A stretch of 64,000 nt of DNA, from assembly GCF_900172255.1 (NCBI RefSeq), contig NZ_FWFU01000003.1:186001-250000 (forward strand), in the 5' to 3' direction. Below, one piece after another: positions 35,342-46,486 of this stretch (positions are counted from its first letter, which is position 1; every line of letters starts with the position of its first letter). Under the pieces are notes generated by a model. The model was not told the DNA's origin and did not search any database. It saw only the letters and a program-made list of their open reading frames with translations. The position numbers and the translations under genes were made by a program. Origin of the DNA: Roseovarius halotolerans (GTDB lineage: Bacteria; Pseudomonadota; Alphaproteobacteria; Rhodobacterales; Rhodobacteraceae).

Positions 35342-37750
35342 ATGAACGACAGCAAAAGCCAACCAGCCAGGAAGACCGAAGGCCACGAAACCTTGGACAC
35401 AGTTCCGGAAGGCTACGCCGGGACGGTCTACACCTGCCCGATGCACCCCGAGATACGCAGCACGGAAGAAGGTAGTTGCCCGAAATGCGGCATGTTCCTG
35501 GCCCCCGAGGGCGAGTCCATGGACCACGCCCACCACGGCCATGATCACTCCGGTCACAGTCACGCCCACGGGGCCGCGACCGTGGGGGTCAAGGGGGGTG
35601 AATACGACACCGTGCCCGAAGGCTACACCGGAACGATTTACACCTGCCCGATGCACGCCGAAGTCAGGCATCCCGGCCCTGGCTCCTGCCCGATCTGCGG
35701 TATGGGGCTGGAGCCCGCGACCGTCAGCGCAGAGGACGAAGGCCCGAACCCCGAACTGGTCGACTTCACCCGGCGGTTCTGGGTTGGTGCCGTCCTCACC
35801 ATCCCGGTCCTGATCCTTGCGATGGGGCCGTTCGTCGGCTTCACCTTTTTCAAGGAACTGCTGGGGGAACGCACATCTCTCTGGCTGGAACTGGTAATGT
35901 CGACGCCGGTCATCCTGTGGTCGGGCTGGCCTTTCTTTGTGCGCGGCTACCATTCCTTCCGGACGATGAACCTGAACATGTTCAGCCTCATCGGCATGGG
36001 CGTGGGCGCGGCCTATGTGTTCAGTATCCTCGCGGTCGTCGCGCCCCAGATATTCCCCGAGGGCTTTCGCGACGAGAACGGTAATGTCGGAGTCTACTTC
36101 GAAGCCGCCGCCGTGATCGTAACGCTGGTTCTTCTGGGCCAGGTTATGGAACTGCGCGCCCGCGAAGGGACCGGAAAGGCGATCCGCGCCCTGCTCGACA
36201 TGGCCGCGAAGACAGCGGTGGTGATCCGCCCCGATGGAACCGAGGAAGAGATCGAACTCGACCAGGTGCAACTGGGCGATCACCTGCGTGTCCGGCCCGG
36301 CGACAAGGTGCCGGTCGATGGGGTCGTTGTCGAAGGGCGCTCGTCGGTGGACGAGTCGATGATCACCGGCGAGCCCGTTCCCGTCGAGAAAGTCGCAGGC
36401 GAACCCGTCACCGGCGCGACGATCAACGGCACCGGCAGCCTCGTGATCGAGGCCACGCGCGTCGGCGCCGACACAATGCTCAGCCAGATCGTTCAAATGG
36501 TCGCCGATGCGCAGCGCAGCCGCGCGCCGATCCAGAAATATGCCGATCAGGTGGCAGGCATGTTCGTGCCGGCTGTCATAGCGATCGCCATCGTGTCTTT
36601 CGTTGCGTGGTCTATCTGGGGACCAGACCCGGCCATGGCCTATGGCCTTGTATCGGCCGTCGCGGTGCTCATCATAGCGTGCCCCTGCGCGCTTGGCCTT
36701 GCCACGCCAATGTCTATCATGACTGCGACGGGTAGGGGCGCGCAGTTGGGTGTGCTTATCAAGAACGCTGAAGCGCTGGAGCGATTCGAGAAGGTCGACA
36801 CGCTGATCGTGGACAAGACGGGAACCCTGACCGAAGGCAAGCCAAGACTGGTCGCGGTGCTGCCCGAGGACGGCCATGACGAGGCTGAGGTGTTGCGCCT
36901 CGCCGCCTCGCTCGAACGCGGGTCGGAACACCCGCTGGCCGAGGCAATCGTGCGCGGCGCTGAGGAGCGCGGCGTGGATTTCGCCAAGGCCGAGGACTTC
37001 GAGGCCGTCACCGGCAAGGGAGTTAAGGGGCGGGTCGATGGCAAATCGGTCGCACTCGGCAATGCGGCTCTGATCCGCGACATGGGGCTGGACAGCGGTG
37101 CGCTGGTGGATGCCGCCAATGCGCGGCGTGACGAAGGTGAGACCGTCATGTTCATTGTGCTGGACGGTACGATCGCCGGGCTGGTCTGCGTGGCCGACCC
37201 GGTGAAGGAGACCACGCCCGCCGCACTCAAGGCGCTGCACGAACTGGGGTTCCGCATCATCATGGCCACCGGCGATAACGAGCGCACCGCGCAGGCCGTC
37301 GCGAACCGCCTTGGCATTGACGAAATCCGTGCCGATGTCCTTCCCGAGGACAAGGCCCGGATCATCAAGGAATTGCAGGAGCAGGGTCGGAAAGTCGCGA
37401 TGGCGGGAGACGGGGTCAATGATGCCCCGGCGCTGGCACAGGCCGATGTCGGCATTGCCATGGGCACCGGCGCAGACGTCGCAATCGAGAGCGCGGGCTT
37501 CACCCTCGTCAAGGGCAATCTTGACGGCATCGTGCGCGCCCGGAAGCTGAGCCAGGCCACGATGCGCAACATCCGCCAAAACCTGTTCTTCGCGCTGATC
37601 TACAACGCCTCGGGCGTGCCGATCGCGGCCGGCGTGCTCTACCCATTCTTGGGTATCCTGATCGGACCGATCTTCGCCGCCTTTGCCATGAGCGCGTCTT
37701 CACTATCGGTCGTTGTGAACTCGCTTCGGCTGCGGCGACTGAAATTCTGA
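35342..37750 (+). CDS. Copper-translocating P1B-type ATPase
   Basis: An 802-residue efflux ATPase of the inner membrane. Instead of CxxC ferredoxin-like domains it has two YTCPMHP-type heavy-metal-binding domains (residues about 29-55 and 98-125, each with TCPMH and CPxCGM), joined by a His-rich linker ([16 protein letters not shown]). The core has CPC in the transport helix ([11 protein letters not shown], about residue 447), phosphorylation motif DKTGTLTEG (Asp about 490), TGDNERT, and [10 protein letters not shown]. The last helix carries [18 protein letters not shown], typical of Cu(I) pumps. It heads a run of close genes reaching arcC. Confidence 0.93.
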   Translation: MNDSKSQPARKTEGHETLDTVPEGYAGTVYTCPMHPEIRSTEEGSCPKCGMFLAPEGESMDHAHHGHDHSGHSHAHGAATVGVKGGEYDTVPEGYTGTIYTCPMHAEVRHPGPGSCPICGMGLEPATVSAEDEGPNPELVDFTRRFWVGAVLTIPVLILAMGPFVGFTFFKELLGERTSLWLELVMSTPVILWSGWPFFVRGYHSFRTMNLNMFSLIGMGVGAAYVFSILAVVAPQIFPEGFRDENGNVGVYFEAAAVIVTLVLLGQVMELRAREGTGKAIRALLDMAAKTAVVIRPDGTEEEIELDQVQLGDHLRVRPGDKVPVDGVVVEGRSSVDESMITGEPVPVEKVAGEPVTGATINGTGSLVIEATRVGADTMLSQIVQMVADAQRSRAPIQKYADQVAGMFVPAVIAIAIVSFVAWSIWGPDPAMAYGLVSAVAVLIIACPCALGLATPMSIMTATGRGAQLGVLIKNAEALERFEKVDTLIVDKTGTLTEGKPRLVAVLPEDGHDEAEVLRLAASLERGSEHPLAEAIVRGAEERGVDFAKAEDFEAVTGKGVKGRVDGKSVALGNAALIRDMGLDSGALVDAANARRDEGETVMFIVLDGTIAGLVCVADPVKETTPAALKALHELGFRIIMATGDNERTAQAVANRLGIDEIRADVLPEDKARIIKELQEQGRKVAMAGDGVNDAPALAQADVGIAMGTGADVAIESAGFTLVKGNLDGIVRARKLSQATMRNIRQNLFFALIYNASGVPIAAGVLYPFLGILIGPIFAAFAMSASSLSVVVNSLRLRRLKF

Positions 37751-37801
37751 ACCGCTTATCGCGGACAATTCCACCATTCAACCTGAGTAGGGCCAGACCA
37801 A

Positions 37802-38047
37802 ATGACAGAGCAGCATCATGATCAGGACAATCATCACGACAATCGCGAAAAGGGTTTCTGGAAGTCCCGCACGGGCATCTACCTCTTGATTGCTCTCGGG
37901 ATCGGTGCGGCCCTACTCGCGTTCGAACACCGTGTCCACATTTTCGGAGGCAACGGGTTTCTCGCGCTGCTCCTTCTGGGATGTGTTGTAATGCATGTTT
38001 TCATGCACGGTGGCCACGGTGGTCATGGTGGGGGTGACAAGTCATGA
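37802..38047 (+). CDS. DUF2933 His-rich small membrane protein
   Basis: An 81-residue protein. A His-rich cytoplasmic-like start (EQHHDQDNHHDNREKGF) is followed by two transmembrane helices (GIYLLIALGIGAALLAF and GFLALLLLGCVVMHVFMH) and a His/Gly tail (HGGHGGHGGGDKS). DUF2933 proteins accompany copper ATPases and isoprenylcysteine-methyltransferase-like proteins. It overlaps the next gene by 4 nt. A copper-binding accessory role is plausible but unproven. Confidence 0.85.
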   Translation: MTEQHHDQDNHHDNREKGFWKSRTGIYLLIALGIGAALLAFEHRVHIFGGNGFLALLLLGCVVMHVFMHGGHGGHGGGDKS

Positions 38048-38694
38048 TGCACGAACCTGGTTATGGGCTATGGTTTTTTGCCCTGCTGAATGCGGCCATT
38101 TTCATCATGTTTGCATTCAGCTTCTTCAAGCCGCAAACGGCGCGCGACTGGCGCAGTTTCGGGGCCTTCAGTGCGTTTCTAGTGGCGTTGTTTGCTGAGA
38201 TGTACGGCTTCCCTCTCACGATTTTCCTGTTGTCCGGCTGGTTGCAAACGACCTACCCGGGAATTGACTGGTTTTCGCACGACGCCGGACATTTGCCGGA
38301 AATGCTCTTCGGTTGGCAGGCAAACCCGCATTTCGGCCCGTTTCACATCCTCAGTTTCGTCTTCATCGGTCTCGGCTTCTGGATGATCTCAGCCGCATGG
38401 CGCGTGCTCTATCATGCCCAAAGGAGCGGAAGGCTGGCCACCAGCGGTCCCTATGCGCGCGTGCGTCATCCGCAATATGTCGGCTTCGTTCTGGTTTTAA
38501 CCGGCTTTCTGGTCCAGTGGCCCACACTGCTAACACTGGCAATGTATCCGGTGCTTATCTGGATGTATGTGCGGCTGGCCCGCGCGGAAGAGCGCGAGAC
38601 ACGGGCCGCGTTCGGAAAGGAATTCGACGCCTACGCAGCCAGTGTACCTGCCTTCGTTCCGGCACTGAGACCCACGCAAGACTCCACTCAATGA
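38044..38694 (+). CDS. Isoprenylcysteine methyltransferase-family membrane protein
   Basis: A 216-residue integral membrane protein with five or six helices. The C-terminal block GPYARVRHPQYVGFVLVLTG, followed by ARAEERETRAAFGKEFDAYA, is the ICMT/PEMT SAM-binding signature (RHPxY...EE). Bacterial members of this family are common in metal-resistance clusters with unknown substrates. The ATG overlaps the DUF2933 stop in ATGA (coupled translation). Confidence 0.85.
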   Translation: MMHEPGYGLWFFALLNAAIFIMFAFSFFKPQTARDWRSFGAFSAFLVALFAEMYGFPLTIFLLSGWLQTTYPGIDWFSHDAGHLPEMLFGWQANPHFGPFHILSFVFIGLGFWMISAAWRVLYHAQRSGRLATSGPYARVRHPQYVGFVLVLTGFLVQWPTLLTLAMYPVLIWMYVRLARAEERETRAAFGKEFDAYAASVPAFVPALRPTQDSTQ

Positions 38695-38713
38695 ACACGG
38701 AGGGAGAAAACCG

Positions 38714-40162
38714 ATGAGTGATCTGAACACCCATTCGAAGCCCGAGGCAGATGGCATGGCGGCACGGTTTCCCACCGCCTATTCCATCCTGTTCGGGCTC
38801 ATCATTGTTGTCGCGGCGCTGACCTGGATTATCCCTGCGGGCCAGTATGACCGGGCCATGAACGAAGAGGTCGGACGCGAGATCGCGGTGCCGGGCACCT
38901 ATCAGACGGTCGAGCCCAATCCGCAGGGTTTCGTCGATGTGATGCTTGCGCCCGTCGCCGGGTTCTACGATCCGGACAGCTATGCGGCCAATGCGATCGA
39001 CGTTGCGTTGTTTGTGCTCCTGCTCGGCGGGTTTCTGGGTGTGGTGAACGCCACCAAAGCCATCGATACTGGTATCCAAACAGCCATGGGGCGCATGAAG
39101 GGGCGCGAGATCTGGATGATCCCGATCCTGATGTCACTGTTCGCCGTGGGCGGCACGACCTATGGTATGGCCGAGGAAACACTGGCTTTTTATGCGCTGC
39201 TGATCCCGGTAGTCATAGCCGCGGGATTTGACGCCGTTACCGGCGTCGCGATCATCCTGATCGGGGCGGGCATCGGCACCCTCGGCTCCACGATCAACCC
39301 GTTTGCAACCGTAATCGCATCTAACGCGGCGGGGATACCCTTTACCCAGGGCATGGCGTTGCGGCTGGTCATCCTGATCGGCGGGCTTCTGACATGCATC
39401 GCCTACGTGATGCGCTACGCCTCAAAGGTGAAGGCCGATCCGTCCCGCTCGGTGGTCGCCAAGCAGCACGATGCACATCGTCGGATATTTCTGGGCGCTG
39501 ACGATGCCGAATTCACCGAACCGAAGCTGACAGGAACTCAGAAGCTGGTGCTGGTCCTTTTCTTCGCCACCTTCGCGGTGATGATCTGGGGAGTGTCGAG
39601 CCAGGGTTGGTGGATGGCACGGATGGGGGCGCTCTTCTTCGGCATGGCCATCGTCGTAGGCCTGGTCGCGCGGATGGGGGAGAAGAAACTGACCTCTGCT
39701 TTTGTGGACGGGGCGAAAGACCTGCTTGGCGTGGCGCTGGTGATCGGCTTGGCGCGCGGAATCGTTGTGATCATGGAACAGGGCCTGATCGCCGACACCA
39801 TCCTCAACAGCGCTGCAGAAACGTTGGGTGGCCTATCCGAGATAGCCTTCATAAATCTGATGCTCTGGATCGAGATCGGGATGAGCTTTCTGGTGCCGTC
39901 CTCTTCGGGGCTCGCGGTCCTGTCGATGCCAATTCTGGCCCCGCTGGGGGATTTTGCCAGCGTCAGCCGTGATCTTGTGGTGACAGCATATCAATCGGCG
40001 AGCGGCCTTGTGAATCTGATCACGCCGACCTCGGCCGTCGTCATTGGCGGTCTGGCGATCGGCCGCGTATCCTTCGACCGCTGGGTGGTGTTCGTCTGGC
40101 CGCTTCTGCTGATGCTCGCGATTTTCATCATGGCCGCGCTCAGCGTTGCCGCGACCCTCTGA
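38714..40162 (+). CDS. YfcC-family transporter (probable arginine/ornithine exchanger)
   Basis: A 482-residue membrane protein with about 12 helices of the YfcC/DcuC superfamily. [20 protein letters not shown] at the start, [20 protein letters not shown] in the middle and [20 protein letters not shown] near the end are family blocks. Placed directly before arcA-arcB-arcC it most likely supplies arginine or exchanges it for ornithine, as YfcC-type proteins do in other arc operons; the substrate is inferred from position. AGGGAGAAAACC precedes the ATG. Confidence 0.82.
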   Translation: MSDLNTHSKPEADGMAARFPTAYSILFGLIIVVAALTWIIPAGQYDRAMNEEVGREIAVPGTYQTVEPNPQGFVDVMLAPVAGFYDPDSYAANAIDVALFVLLLGGFLGVVNATKAIDTGIQTAMGRMKGREIWMIPILMSLFAVGGTTYGMAEETLAFYALLIPVVIAAGFDAVTGVAIILIGAGIGTLGSTINPFATVIASNAAGIPFTQGMALRLVILIGGLLTCIAYVMRYASKVKADPSRSVVAKQHDAHRRIFLGADDAEFTEPKLTGTQKLVLVLFFATFAVMIWGVSSQGWWMARMGALFFGMAIVVGLVARMGEKKLTSAFVDGAKDLLGVALVIGLARGIVVIMEQGLIADTILNSAAETLGGLSEIAFINLMLWIEIGMSFLVPSSSGLAVLSMPILAPLGDFASVSRDLVVTAYQSASGLVNLITPTSAVVIGGLAIGRVSFDRWVVFVWPLLLMLAIFIMAALSVAATL

Positions 40163-40179
40163 TCCAAAGGAAAATATCA

Positions 40180-41409
40180 ATGACAGATCATGCCCTTGGC
40201 GTAAATTCTGAAACCGGCAAGCTGCGGCAGGTTATCGTCTCGCCACCCGGCCTAGCCCATCGGCGCCTGACCCCAGACAATCGCGAGGAACTGCTGTTCG
40301 ACGATGTGTTCTGGGTCAAGCAGGCGATCCGCGATCACGATGTCTTCGCGGCGATCATGCGCGAGAGGGGGGTCGAGGTTCTGGACGCCATGACCCTGCT
40401 GGCCGAGACTCTGGACGTCGAAGACGCGCGGGCCTGGATTTTGGACCACCGCATCACTCGTAACGATGTGGGGGTCGGCATGCGTGACGACCTGCGCGCC
40501 TGGATGGAAGAATTGCCCGGAGAAGAACTTGCTCGCTACCTCGTTGGCGGGTTCACGGTAGATGATCTACCCTTCACCCCTTCAGGCATGTTCGGTAGCT
40601 ATCTAGGGCAGCACGGTTTTGTGCTCCCGCCACTACCGAATTTCATCTTCACACGCGACAACTCTGCCTGGGTCTATGGCGGCGTGTCACTGAACCCTAT
40701 GCATTTCGCGGCACGCCGACCCGAGACGCTGCTCATGGCCGCCGTCTACCGGTTCCATCCGACATTCACGGATCGGGTGCGGGTCTGGTTCGGTGATCCG
40801 ACGCGGGATTTCGGTGCGGCCACGCTGGAGGGCGGGGATATCATGCCGATCGGGCACGGCGTGGTCATGGTCGGTATGGGCGAACGCTCGACGCCCCAGG
40901 CTGTCGGACAGCTTGCCGAGGCATTATTCGCCAGCGGCGACGTGCAGCGCGTCATCGCCTGTCAGATGCCGCGGTCGCGCGCGGCGATGCATCTTGATAC
41001 CGTTTTTACCCATTGCGGGGGGGATGTCGTGACCACGTTCAAGGAAGTGGCTGACGCGATCACCTGCTATGACCTGCGCCCCGGCGAAGGAAAGGCGCCG
41101 CTCGATATCCGGCGGGATGCCCGGCACCTGTTCGAGATCACGGCCGAAATCCTGGGCTTCAAGCGCCTGAACCTCGTTCCCACGGGCGGCAGCGACCTGG
41201 CCGAGCAGTCGCGCGAGCAGTGGAACGACGGCAACAACGTGCTGGCACTCTCGCCGGGGGTCGTCATCGGCTACGATCGCAACGACGATACCAATGCCGC
41301 ACTCGAAAAGGCCGGCATCGAGGTGCTGGCCATTCCCGGGGCCGAGCTTGGCCGGGGGCGTGGCGGCAGCCACTGCATGAGTTGCCCCACCATTCGGGAC
41401 CCTATCTGA
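40180..41409 (+). CDS. arcA: Arginine deiminase
   Basis: A 409-residue guanidino-group-modifying enzyme converting arginine to citrulline and ammonia. Substrate and catalytic blocks are all present: [12 protein letters not shown] (Asp), [19 protein letters not shown] (His and Asp), and the C-terminal [13 protein letters not shown] with the nucleophile Cys399. AAAGGAAAA precedes the ATG. It is the first enzyme of the arginine deiminase pathway, 17 nt after the transporter gene. Confidence 0.96.
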   Translation: MTDHALGVNSETGKLRQVIVSPPGLAHRRLTPDNREELLFDDVFWVKQAIRDHDVFAAIMRERGVEVLDAMTLLAETLDVEDARAWILDHRITRNDVGVGMRDDLRAWMEELPGEELARYLVGGFTVDDLPFTPSGMFGSYLGQHGFVLPPLPNFIFTRDNSAWVYGGVSLNPMHFAARRPETLLMAAVYRFHPTFTDRVRVWFGDPTRDFGAATLEGGDIMPIGHGVVMVGMGERSTPQAVGQLAEALFASGDVQRVIACQMPRSRAAMHLDTVFTHCGGDVVTTFKEVADAITCYDLRPGEGKAPLDIRRDARHLFEITAEILGFKRLNLVPTGGSDLAEQSREQWNDGNNVLALSPGVVIGYDRNDDTNAALEKAGIEVLAIPGAELGRGRGGSHCMSCPTIRDPI

Positions 41410-41423
41410 CGAAAGGAGACCCC

Positions 41424-42425
41424 ATGTCCTACAATCTGCGAAACCGCCATTTCCTGACGCTGCGCGATTTCAGCTCTCAGGAGATCGCCTTTTTGCTGAA
41501 GCTCTCAGCCGATCTCAAGGCCGCCAAATACGGCGGCTACGAGGTCCCGCGCCTGACCGGCAAGGAAATCGCGCTCATCTTCGAAAAGGACAGCACCCGC
41601 ACCCGCGTGGGCTTCGAGGTTGCGGCCCACGATCAGGGCGCGCATGTCACCTATCTTGGTCCTTCTGGGTCGCATCTGGGCAGGAAGGAAACCGTGAAGG
41701 ATACCGCCCGCGTTCTGGGGCGGGTCTATGACGCGATCGAATATCGCGGTTTCGGCCAGCCCATTGTCGAGACACTCGCGAGATATGCCGGCGTGCCGGT
41801 CTACAACGGGCTGACGGACGAGTTCCACCCGACGCAGATCCTCGCGGATTTCCTGACCATGCAGGAGCACTCGGACAAGCCGCTGGGTCAGGTCGCCTTT
41901 GCCTTTCTGGGCGACGTGGGCAACAACATGGGCGACAGCCTGCTGATCGGTGCGGCCAAGATGGGCATGGATGTGCGTTTGTGTGCGCCGGAAAACCTCT
42001 GGCCAACGGAAGCAATACGCAGCGAGGCCACAGAAATTGCTGATCGAACCGGTGCTCGGCTAATGCTGACCGATGCGGTAGACGACGCTACGCAGGGCGT
42101 CGACTTCATTTACACTGATGTTTGGGTCTCAATGGGCGAACCAAAAGAAAAATGGGCTGAGCGAATAGAACTGCTCAAACCTTACCAGGTGACAAAGCAG
42201 GTAATGGCGCAAACCGGCAATCCGCACACCAAATTCATGCATTGCCTACCGGCGTTCCACAATGCCGAGACCGAGCTTGGTGCCGAAATCGCCAGCCAAT
42301 TCGACATCACGGCGATGGAAGTCACCGAGGAGGTGTTCGAAAGCCCGGCCTCCATCGTCTTCGACCAGGCCGAGAACCGGCTCCACACCATCAAGGCAGT
42401 CCTCGTCGCCACGCTGGGAAACTAG
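41424..42425 (+). CDS. arcB: Catabolic ornithine carbamoyltransferase
   Basis: A 333-residue enzyme converting citrulline and phosphate to ornithine and carbamoyl phosphate. The carbamoyl-phosphate loop is [11 protein letters not shown], the ornithine side has [11 protein letters not shown], and [10 protein letters not shown] holds the catalytic Cys. The sequence pattern ([42 protein letters not shown] [11 protein letters not shown]) is that of catabolic ArcB. The ATG at 41424 has GAAAGGAGA upstream. A stretch near 42,000-42,240 has visibly lower G+C and different codon choice than the rest. Confidence 0.95.
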   Translation: MSYNLRNRHFLTLRDFSSQEIAFLLKLSADLKAAKYGGYEVPRLTGKEIALIFEKDSTRTRVGFEVAAHDQGAHVTYLGPSGSHLGRKETVKDTARVLGRVYDAIEYRGFGQPIVETLARYAGVPVYNGLTDEFHPTQILADFLTMQEHSDKPLGQVAFAFLGDVGNNMGDSLLIGAAKMGMDVRLCAPENLWPTEAIRSEATEIADRTGARLMLTDAVDDATQGVDFIYTDVWVSMGEPKEKWAERIELLKPYQVTKQVMAQTGNPHTKFMHCLPAFHNAETELGAEIASQFDITAMEVTEEVFESPASIVFDQAENRLHTIKAVLVATLGN

Positions 42426-42428
42426 CCC

Positions 42429-43343
42429 ATGCTTGTCGTTGCAGCCCTCGGGGGAAATGCCCTTCTGCGCCGTGGCGAACCTCTGACCGCGGAGACCCAA
42501 CGCACCAACGTCGCCACCGCGGCCGCATCGCTGGCACAGATCATCGAGGCCGGCCACCAACTGGTTGTCACTCATGGCAACGGGCCGCAAATCGGCCTGT
42601 TGGCACTTCAGGGTGCCGCCTACAAACCCGATGAGGTGTTCCCGCTGGATGTGCTGGGGGCGGAAACCGACGGCATGATCGGCTATCTCATAGAGCAGGA
42701 GCTCGAGAACGCCCTGGGCCATGACCGCCCGGTCGCGACACTGCTGACCCAGGTCGAGGTCGACCCCAAAGACCCTGCCTTCGCCAGACCGACCAAGTTC
42801 ATCGGCCCGGTCTATGACAAGGCCGAAGCCGAACGGCTTGCGCAGGCGCGGAGTTGGAGCATCGCCGCGGATGGTGCGCACTGGCGGCGTGTCGTCCCCT
42901 CACCAATGCCGATGGACATTCCGGATTTGCGGGTGCTTCAGCTCCTGCTCGAGCAGGATGTGACGCTGATCTGTGCAGGTGGCGGCGGCATTCCGGTCGT
43001 CCGTCGGCCGGACGGATCGCTGATCGGGATCGAGGCGGTGATCGACAAGGATCACGCGACAGCCCTTCTGGCGCACAAGCTGAACGCCGACGCGCTGTTG
43101 CTGCTGACGGATGTCGAGGCCGTGTTTCGCGATTTCGGCACCGAGGCGCAATCGGCCATCGACAGGATAACGCCGGAAGACGCCGGGCATCTCGATCTGC
43201 CCGACGGGTCGATGGCACCCAAGGTGGCCGCCGCCGCGACTTTTGTCTCGGGCCGAAACCGTTTCGCCTGCGTCGGCCGCCTGGAGGATGCGCTTGCCAT
43301 GCTGCAAGGCCGCGCAGGGACGATGATCGCCGAGGCGGACTGA
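42429..43343 (+). CDS. arcC: Carbamate kinase
   Basis: A 304-residue amino-acid-kinase-fold enzyme that makes ATP from ADP and carbamoyl phosphate, the energy-yielding step of the pathway. It starts VVAALGGNALLRRGEPL, with VTHGNGPQIGLLAL, VVPSPMPMDI and CAGGGGIPVV as kinase-fold glycine loops, and VIDKDHATALLAHKLNADAL as the ADP site. It starts 3 nt after arcB. It completes an anaerobic ATP-generating pathway. Confidence 0.95.
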   Translation: MLVVAALGGNALLRRGEPLTAETQRTNVATAAASLAQIIEAGHQLVVTHGNGPQIGLLALQGAAYKPDEVFPLDVLGAETDGMIGYLIEQELENALGHDRPVATLLTQVEVDPKDPAFARPTKFIGPVYDKAEAERLAQARSWSIAADGAHWRRVVPSPMPMDIPDLRVLQLLLEQDVTLICAGGGGIPVVRRPDGSLIGIEAVIDKDHATALLAHKLNADALLLLTDVEAVFRDFGTEAQSAIDRITPEDAGHLDLPDGSMAPKVAAAATFVSGRNRFACVGRLEDALAMLQGRAGTMIAEAD

Positions 43344-43428
43344 GGGCGAACACAGCACCACCGGCGGGGTGGCGGGCGGCTGGGGCAGCCGCGCCCCGAG
43401 CCAACACCGACACCGGCCGACCGGAAGG

Positions 43429-44352
43429 TCAGGCGGTTCGGTCCACCCTCTGCGCGGCGTTCCGTGTCGGCGGTCTGAAAGCCCACCAGATCAGTCCCAA
43501 CCCGATCAGGACCATCGGAAAAGACAACGCCTGCCCCATGGTCAGACCCCAGTCTCCGAAATGCAGAGCATGCCCAACTGGGTTTCCCACGCTCACGAAC
43601 TGCATGTCCGGTTGCCTGAAGAACTCGACGAAGGCCCTGGACAGGCCGTAGGCGACAAGGAATATTCCCGTAAGGGCGCCGGGCCTTTTTAGCCAACCTT
43701 TTCGCCATGCCAGAACCAGCAGCAGGATGCCCAGCACCAAGCCTTCGAGAAGCGCCTCGTAGAGCTGTGAGGGATGCCTTGCGCACAGTCCTTCAACCCC
43801 CGGGCAGGCCTGGGCCATATCGCCGGGAAAGATCACGCCCCAGGGCATCTGCGTCGGACGTCCCCAAAGCTCGTTGTTGGTGAAATTGGCGAGGCGCCCG
43901 AGAAAGAGGCCCGGAGGTGTCGCAAGCGCAAGAAGGTCTGCCGTACCAAGCATCGGGCTCTTTTCCCGAATGCAGAATGCAATCGCCGCGATCGCTACGC
44001 CAAGAAAGCCGCCATGGAACGACATGCCGCCCTGCCAGACCATCAGGATTTCCAGGGGGTTTTGCAGGTAGTATTGCGGCTGGTATAACAGGACGAAGCC
44101 GAGGCGCCCGCCAAGAATCACCCCCAGTATCACCCATGTCAGAAAGTCTTCGAGCTGCTTCGCGGTCATTGGCGGTCCCGACTCCGGCCACAGCGCAGCC
44201 CGCCTGACCGCCCGGACGCAAAGCCGCCAACCGATGAGGATACCTACGATATAGGCCAACGCATACCAGCGCAGCGCGAGGTGAAAGCCACCGATATCGA
44301 CCGAAAAAAGTTCGGTGCCGATATCCGGGAACGGGATAGCAGCGGTCAGCAT
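43429..44352 (-). CDS. lgt: Prolipoprotein diacylglyceryl transferase
   Basis: A 307-residue inner-membrane enzyme attaching diacylglycerol to lipobox cysteines. Family motifs are [39 protein letters not shown] (with the essential His and the Lgt signature region [16 protein letters not shown]), and the C-terminal helix. Because lgt is essential and normally housekeeping, a copy inside an accessory copper/arginine block may be a second gene. It converges with arcC, 85 nt apart. AAGGACA precedes the ATG. Confidence 0.93.
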   Translation of the reverse strand: MLTAAIPFPDIGTELFSVDIGGFHLALRWYALAYIVGILIGWRLCVRAVRRAALWPESGPPMTAKQLEDFLTWVILGVILGGRLGFVLLYQPQYYLQNPLEILMVWQGGMSFHGGFLGVAIAAIAFCIREKSPMLGTADLLALATPPGLFLGRLANFTNNELWGRPTQMPWGVIFPGDMAQACPGVEGLCARHPSQLYEALLEGLVLGILLLVLAWRKGWLKRPGALTGIFLVAYGLSRAFVEFFRQPDMQFVSVGNPVGHALHFGDWGLTMGQALSFPMVLIGLGLIWWAFRPPTRNAAQRVDRTA

Positions 44353-44363
44353 GTCTTGTCCTT

Positions 44364-45686
44364 CTAGGTTTTAGCGTGAGAGTCATGGTGGGCATCGCCG
44401 TCCCGCAGGTGGCGCAGGTAGAACCGTTCAAAGGCGAAGACAGCTGCCATCAACACGAGGGAGATTACTACGATCAGCGGGTCGCTTTGCCATTTCAGCA
44501 CCGCGAAGGCCGACAGCACGACGATATCCAGGGTGATCGCTGTCACCAGGACGGCCCCCGCGGCGCCGATCTCGTGCCGGAGATGGCGGAACACGCCCCA
44601 GTGAATGATGATGTCCATGACAAGGTAGAAGAACGCCCCCAGCGACGCGATCCGGCTTAGGTCGAAAAATACGGTCAGGAAGCCCGCGATCACCACCGTG
44701 TAGATAAGGGTGTGATCGCGGATCGCACCCTTCATTCCGAAATGGCTGTGAGGGATCAGCTTCATGTCCGTCAGCATGGCCAGCATGCGTGACACCGCGA
44801 AGATGCTCGCGATCAGACCCGAGGACGTGGCGACGATCGCCAGAAGAACCGTCAGGTAAAAGCCCGTCCGGCCCAAGGTCGGCCCTGCGGCCTCGGCCAG
44901 CGCATAGTCCTTGGCCGCGATGATCTCCTCCAGGGTCAGGCTGGAGCCGACGGCGAAGGCGACCAGAAGGTAGACGATCACACAGATGCCGATGGAGGCG
45001 ATGATCGCCCGGCCGACATTGCGGTTTGGGTCGGTCACTTCCGCCCCGCTGTTGGTGATCGTGGTGAACCCCTTGAAGGCCAGGATCGACAGGGCTACGG
45101 AGGCGACGAAACCGCCGATCTGTGTCGATTGACCGTCCGTCGCCGCCTCGAACGAGACGCCACCCGCCCAGAGCGCGGCCGCGCCGAACAACGCGATGCC
45201 GCCGACCTTCAGGATGGCCATGACGATGGAGAACAGGCCAACGGATCGGTTGCCTGCCGCGTTGATGAAATAGGAAAAGACGATCAGCCCTACGCCGAGG
45301 GCCGGCACGGCCCATCCCGTTCGCTTGAGCCCCATGCCTTCCAGCAGGTAGGTGGCGAAGGTCCGTGCCACCAAGCTTTCGTTGATGACCATTGACAACG
45401 CCATCAGAAGCGCGGCGGCCGCGGCGATGGTCGTGGGGCCATAGGCCTTTTGCAGGATCATCGCAATGCCGCCGGCCGAGGGGTAGGCATTTGACATCTT
45501 GACATAGGTGTAGGCACTGAACGCGGTGACGAGCGCACCCGCGATGAACGACAGCGGAAAGAGCGGTCCGGCAAGCTGCGCGATCTGCCCGGTCAGCGCG
45601 AAGATGCCCGCTCCGATCATCACGCCCGTGCCCATCGCAATCGCGCCAGCCAGTGTGATGCTGTTCGCCTTGTATTCCGACTTCAT
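44364..45686 (-). CDS. APC-superfamily amino-acid permease
   Basis: A 440-residue membrane protein with about 12 helices. The N-terminus [20 protein letters not shown] carries the APC glycine-rich motif, with [18 protein letters not shown] in the central region. It ends HHDSHAKT. The substrate could be an amino acid related to the adjacent arginine pathway, but this is not shown by the sequence. It is followed by lgt (11 nt) and overlaps the ATC-hydrolase-like gene by 4 nt, so the leftward genes form one operon. Confidence 0.88.
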   Translation of the reverse strand: MKSEYKANSITLAGAIAMGTGVMIGAGIFALTGQIAQLAGPLFPLSFIAGALVTAFSAYTYVKMSNAYPSAGGIAMILQKAYGPTTIAAAAALLMALSMVINESLVARTFATYLLEGMGLKRTGWAVPALGVGLIVFSYFINAAGNRSVGLFSIVMAILKVGGIALFGAAALWAGGVSFEAATDGQSTQIGGFVASVALSILAFKGFTTITNSGAEVTDPNRNVGRAIIASIGICVIVYLLVAFAVGSSLTLEEIIAAKDYALAEAAGPTLGRTGFYLTVLLAIVATSSGLIASIFAVSRMLAMLTDMKLIPHSHFGMKGAIRDHTLIYTVVIAGFLTVFFDLSRIASLGAFFYLVMDIIIHWGVFRHLRHEIGAAGAVLVTAITLDIVVLSAFAVLKWQSDPLIVVISLVLMAAVFAFERFYLRHLRDGDAHHDSHAKT

Positions 45687-46486
45687 TTCAATGCCTCCGC
45701 CTGATCATGGGTATCGCCGGATCGGGCCGACGGCCTCGCGCCGCGCGCGCGCCAGCACATGTCACAAACCGGATCACCGGCCGAGAGCGTCCTGGGCCTG
45801 CGGTAGTGTCCCCGCCGGCCGTCGCCGGCGATGATATCCGCGCCGGGCCAGTCATAGAGGCACCAGCTCTGTCGGAACGCCTCCAGCAGTTCGGGGTCCG
45901 CGCGGCGCGTCGCCACCTTGCGCGCGAAACTCTGCGGAGGACAATGGGTGAAATGCGTTTGCAGGTCGTCACCCTCCCGGAAGACGCGCGTTTCGTAGCC
46001 GGGTGCGCCGACCGGGCGGAACGGAAAAACCAGCAGGGTTCGAATCGTCCAGCGCAGCCTGCGTCCGGGATTGCGGCTGACGACCCGCGCAGGTAGCGAT
46101 GACAGGCGCAGCATGCGGCTGTAGAGATCCCAACCGATATCGGCCACGACCGAATGCGCGCAATCCGTTCCGACCCCGTGCCGTCGCAGCGCCGCATCGG
46201 CGGCGAGGGTATAGACGGCGAGTTCGACCATCAGACGGCTTCCGCTGTTGGGGAGGGCGTGCAGCCCGGCGATCTCCCGCATCTCTTCAACGACCCGGTC
46301 CAAAGTCTCGAGAAACCTGTCCCTGTCCTGCCGCAGCCAGCGCATCGTGCCGCCGTCCTCGTCGTAAAGCGTCCGGTTCGCCAGATGCCAGCGACAGGTC
46401 CGGCGCAGTTCCCGCCTCAGGCACCAGCGCACCGTCCTCCAGTGGAACGGCGCGGGTTGCTGCGGTGATGTGCGCGGGTCAGTCAT
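45683..46486 (-). CDS. L-2-amino-thiazoline-4-carboxylate hydrolase-like protein
   Basis: A 267-residue protein. The C-terminal half shows the ATC-hydrolase (PF14196-like) pattern: HFTHCPPQSFARKVATRRAD, then FRQSWCLYDWPGADIIA, then RTLSAGDPVCDMCW with Cys in the conserved positions. The family opens thiazoline rings to give cysteine derivatives; other members have unknown substrates. The ATG at 46486 overlaps the TVP38 stop by 8 nt, and its own stop overlaps the permease start. A role in sulfur/cysteine chemistry under copper control is speculation. Confidence 0.72.
   Translation of the reverse strand: MTDPRTSPQQPAPFHWRTVRWCLRRELRRTCRWHLANRTLYDEDGGTMRWLRQDRDRFLETLDRVVEEMREIAGLHALPNSGSRLMVELAVYTLAADAALRRHGVGTDCAHSVVADIGWDLYSRMLRLSSLPARVVSRNPGRRLRWTIRTLLVFPFRPVGAPGYETRVFREGDDLQTHFTHCPPQSFARKVATRRADPELLEAFRQSWCLYDWPGADIIAGDGRRGHYRRPRTLSAGDPVCDMCWRARGARPSARSGDTHDQAEALK

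Noticed and set aside
35240..37579. 779-codon open frame antisense to the copper ATPase
   Set aside because: Covers an unmistakable P-type ATPase on the other strand.
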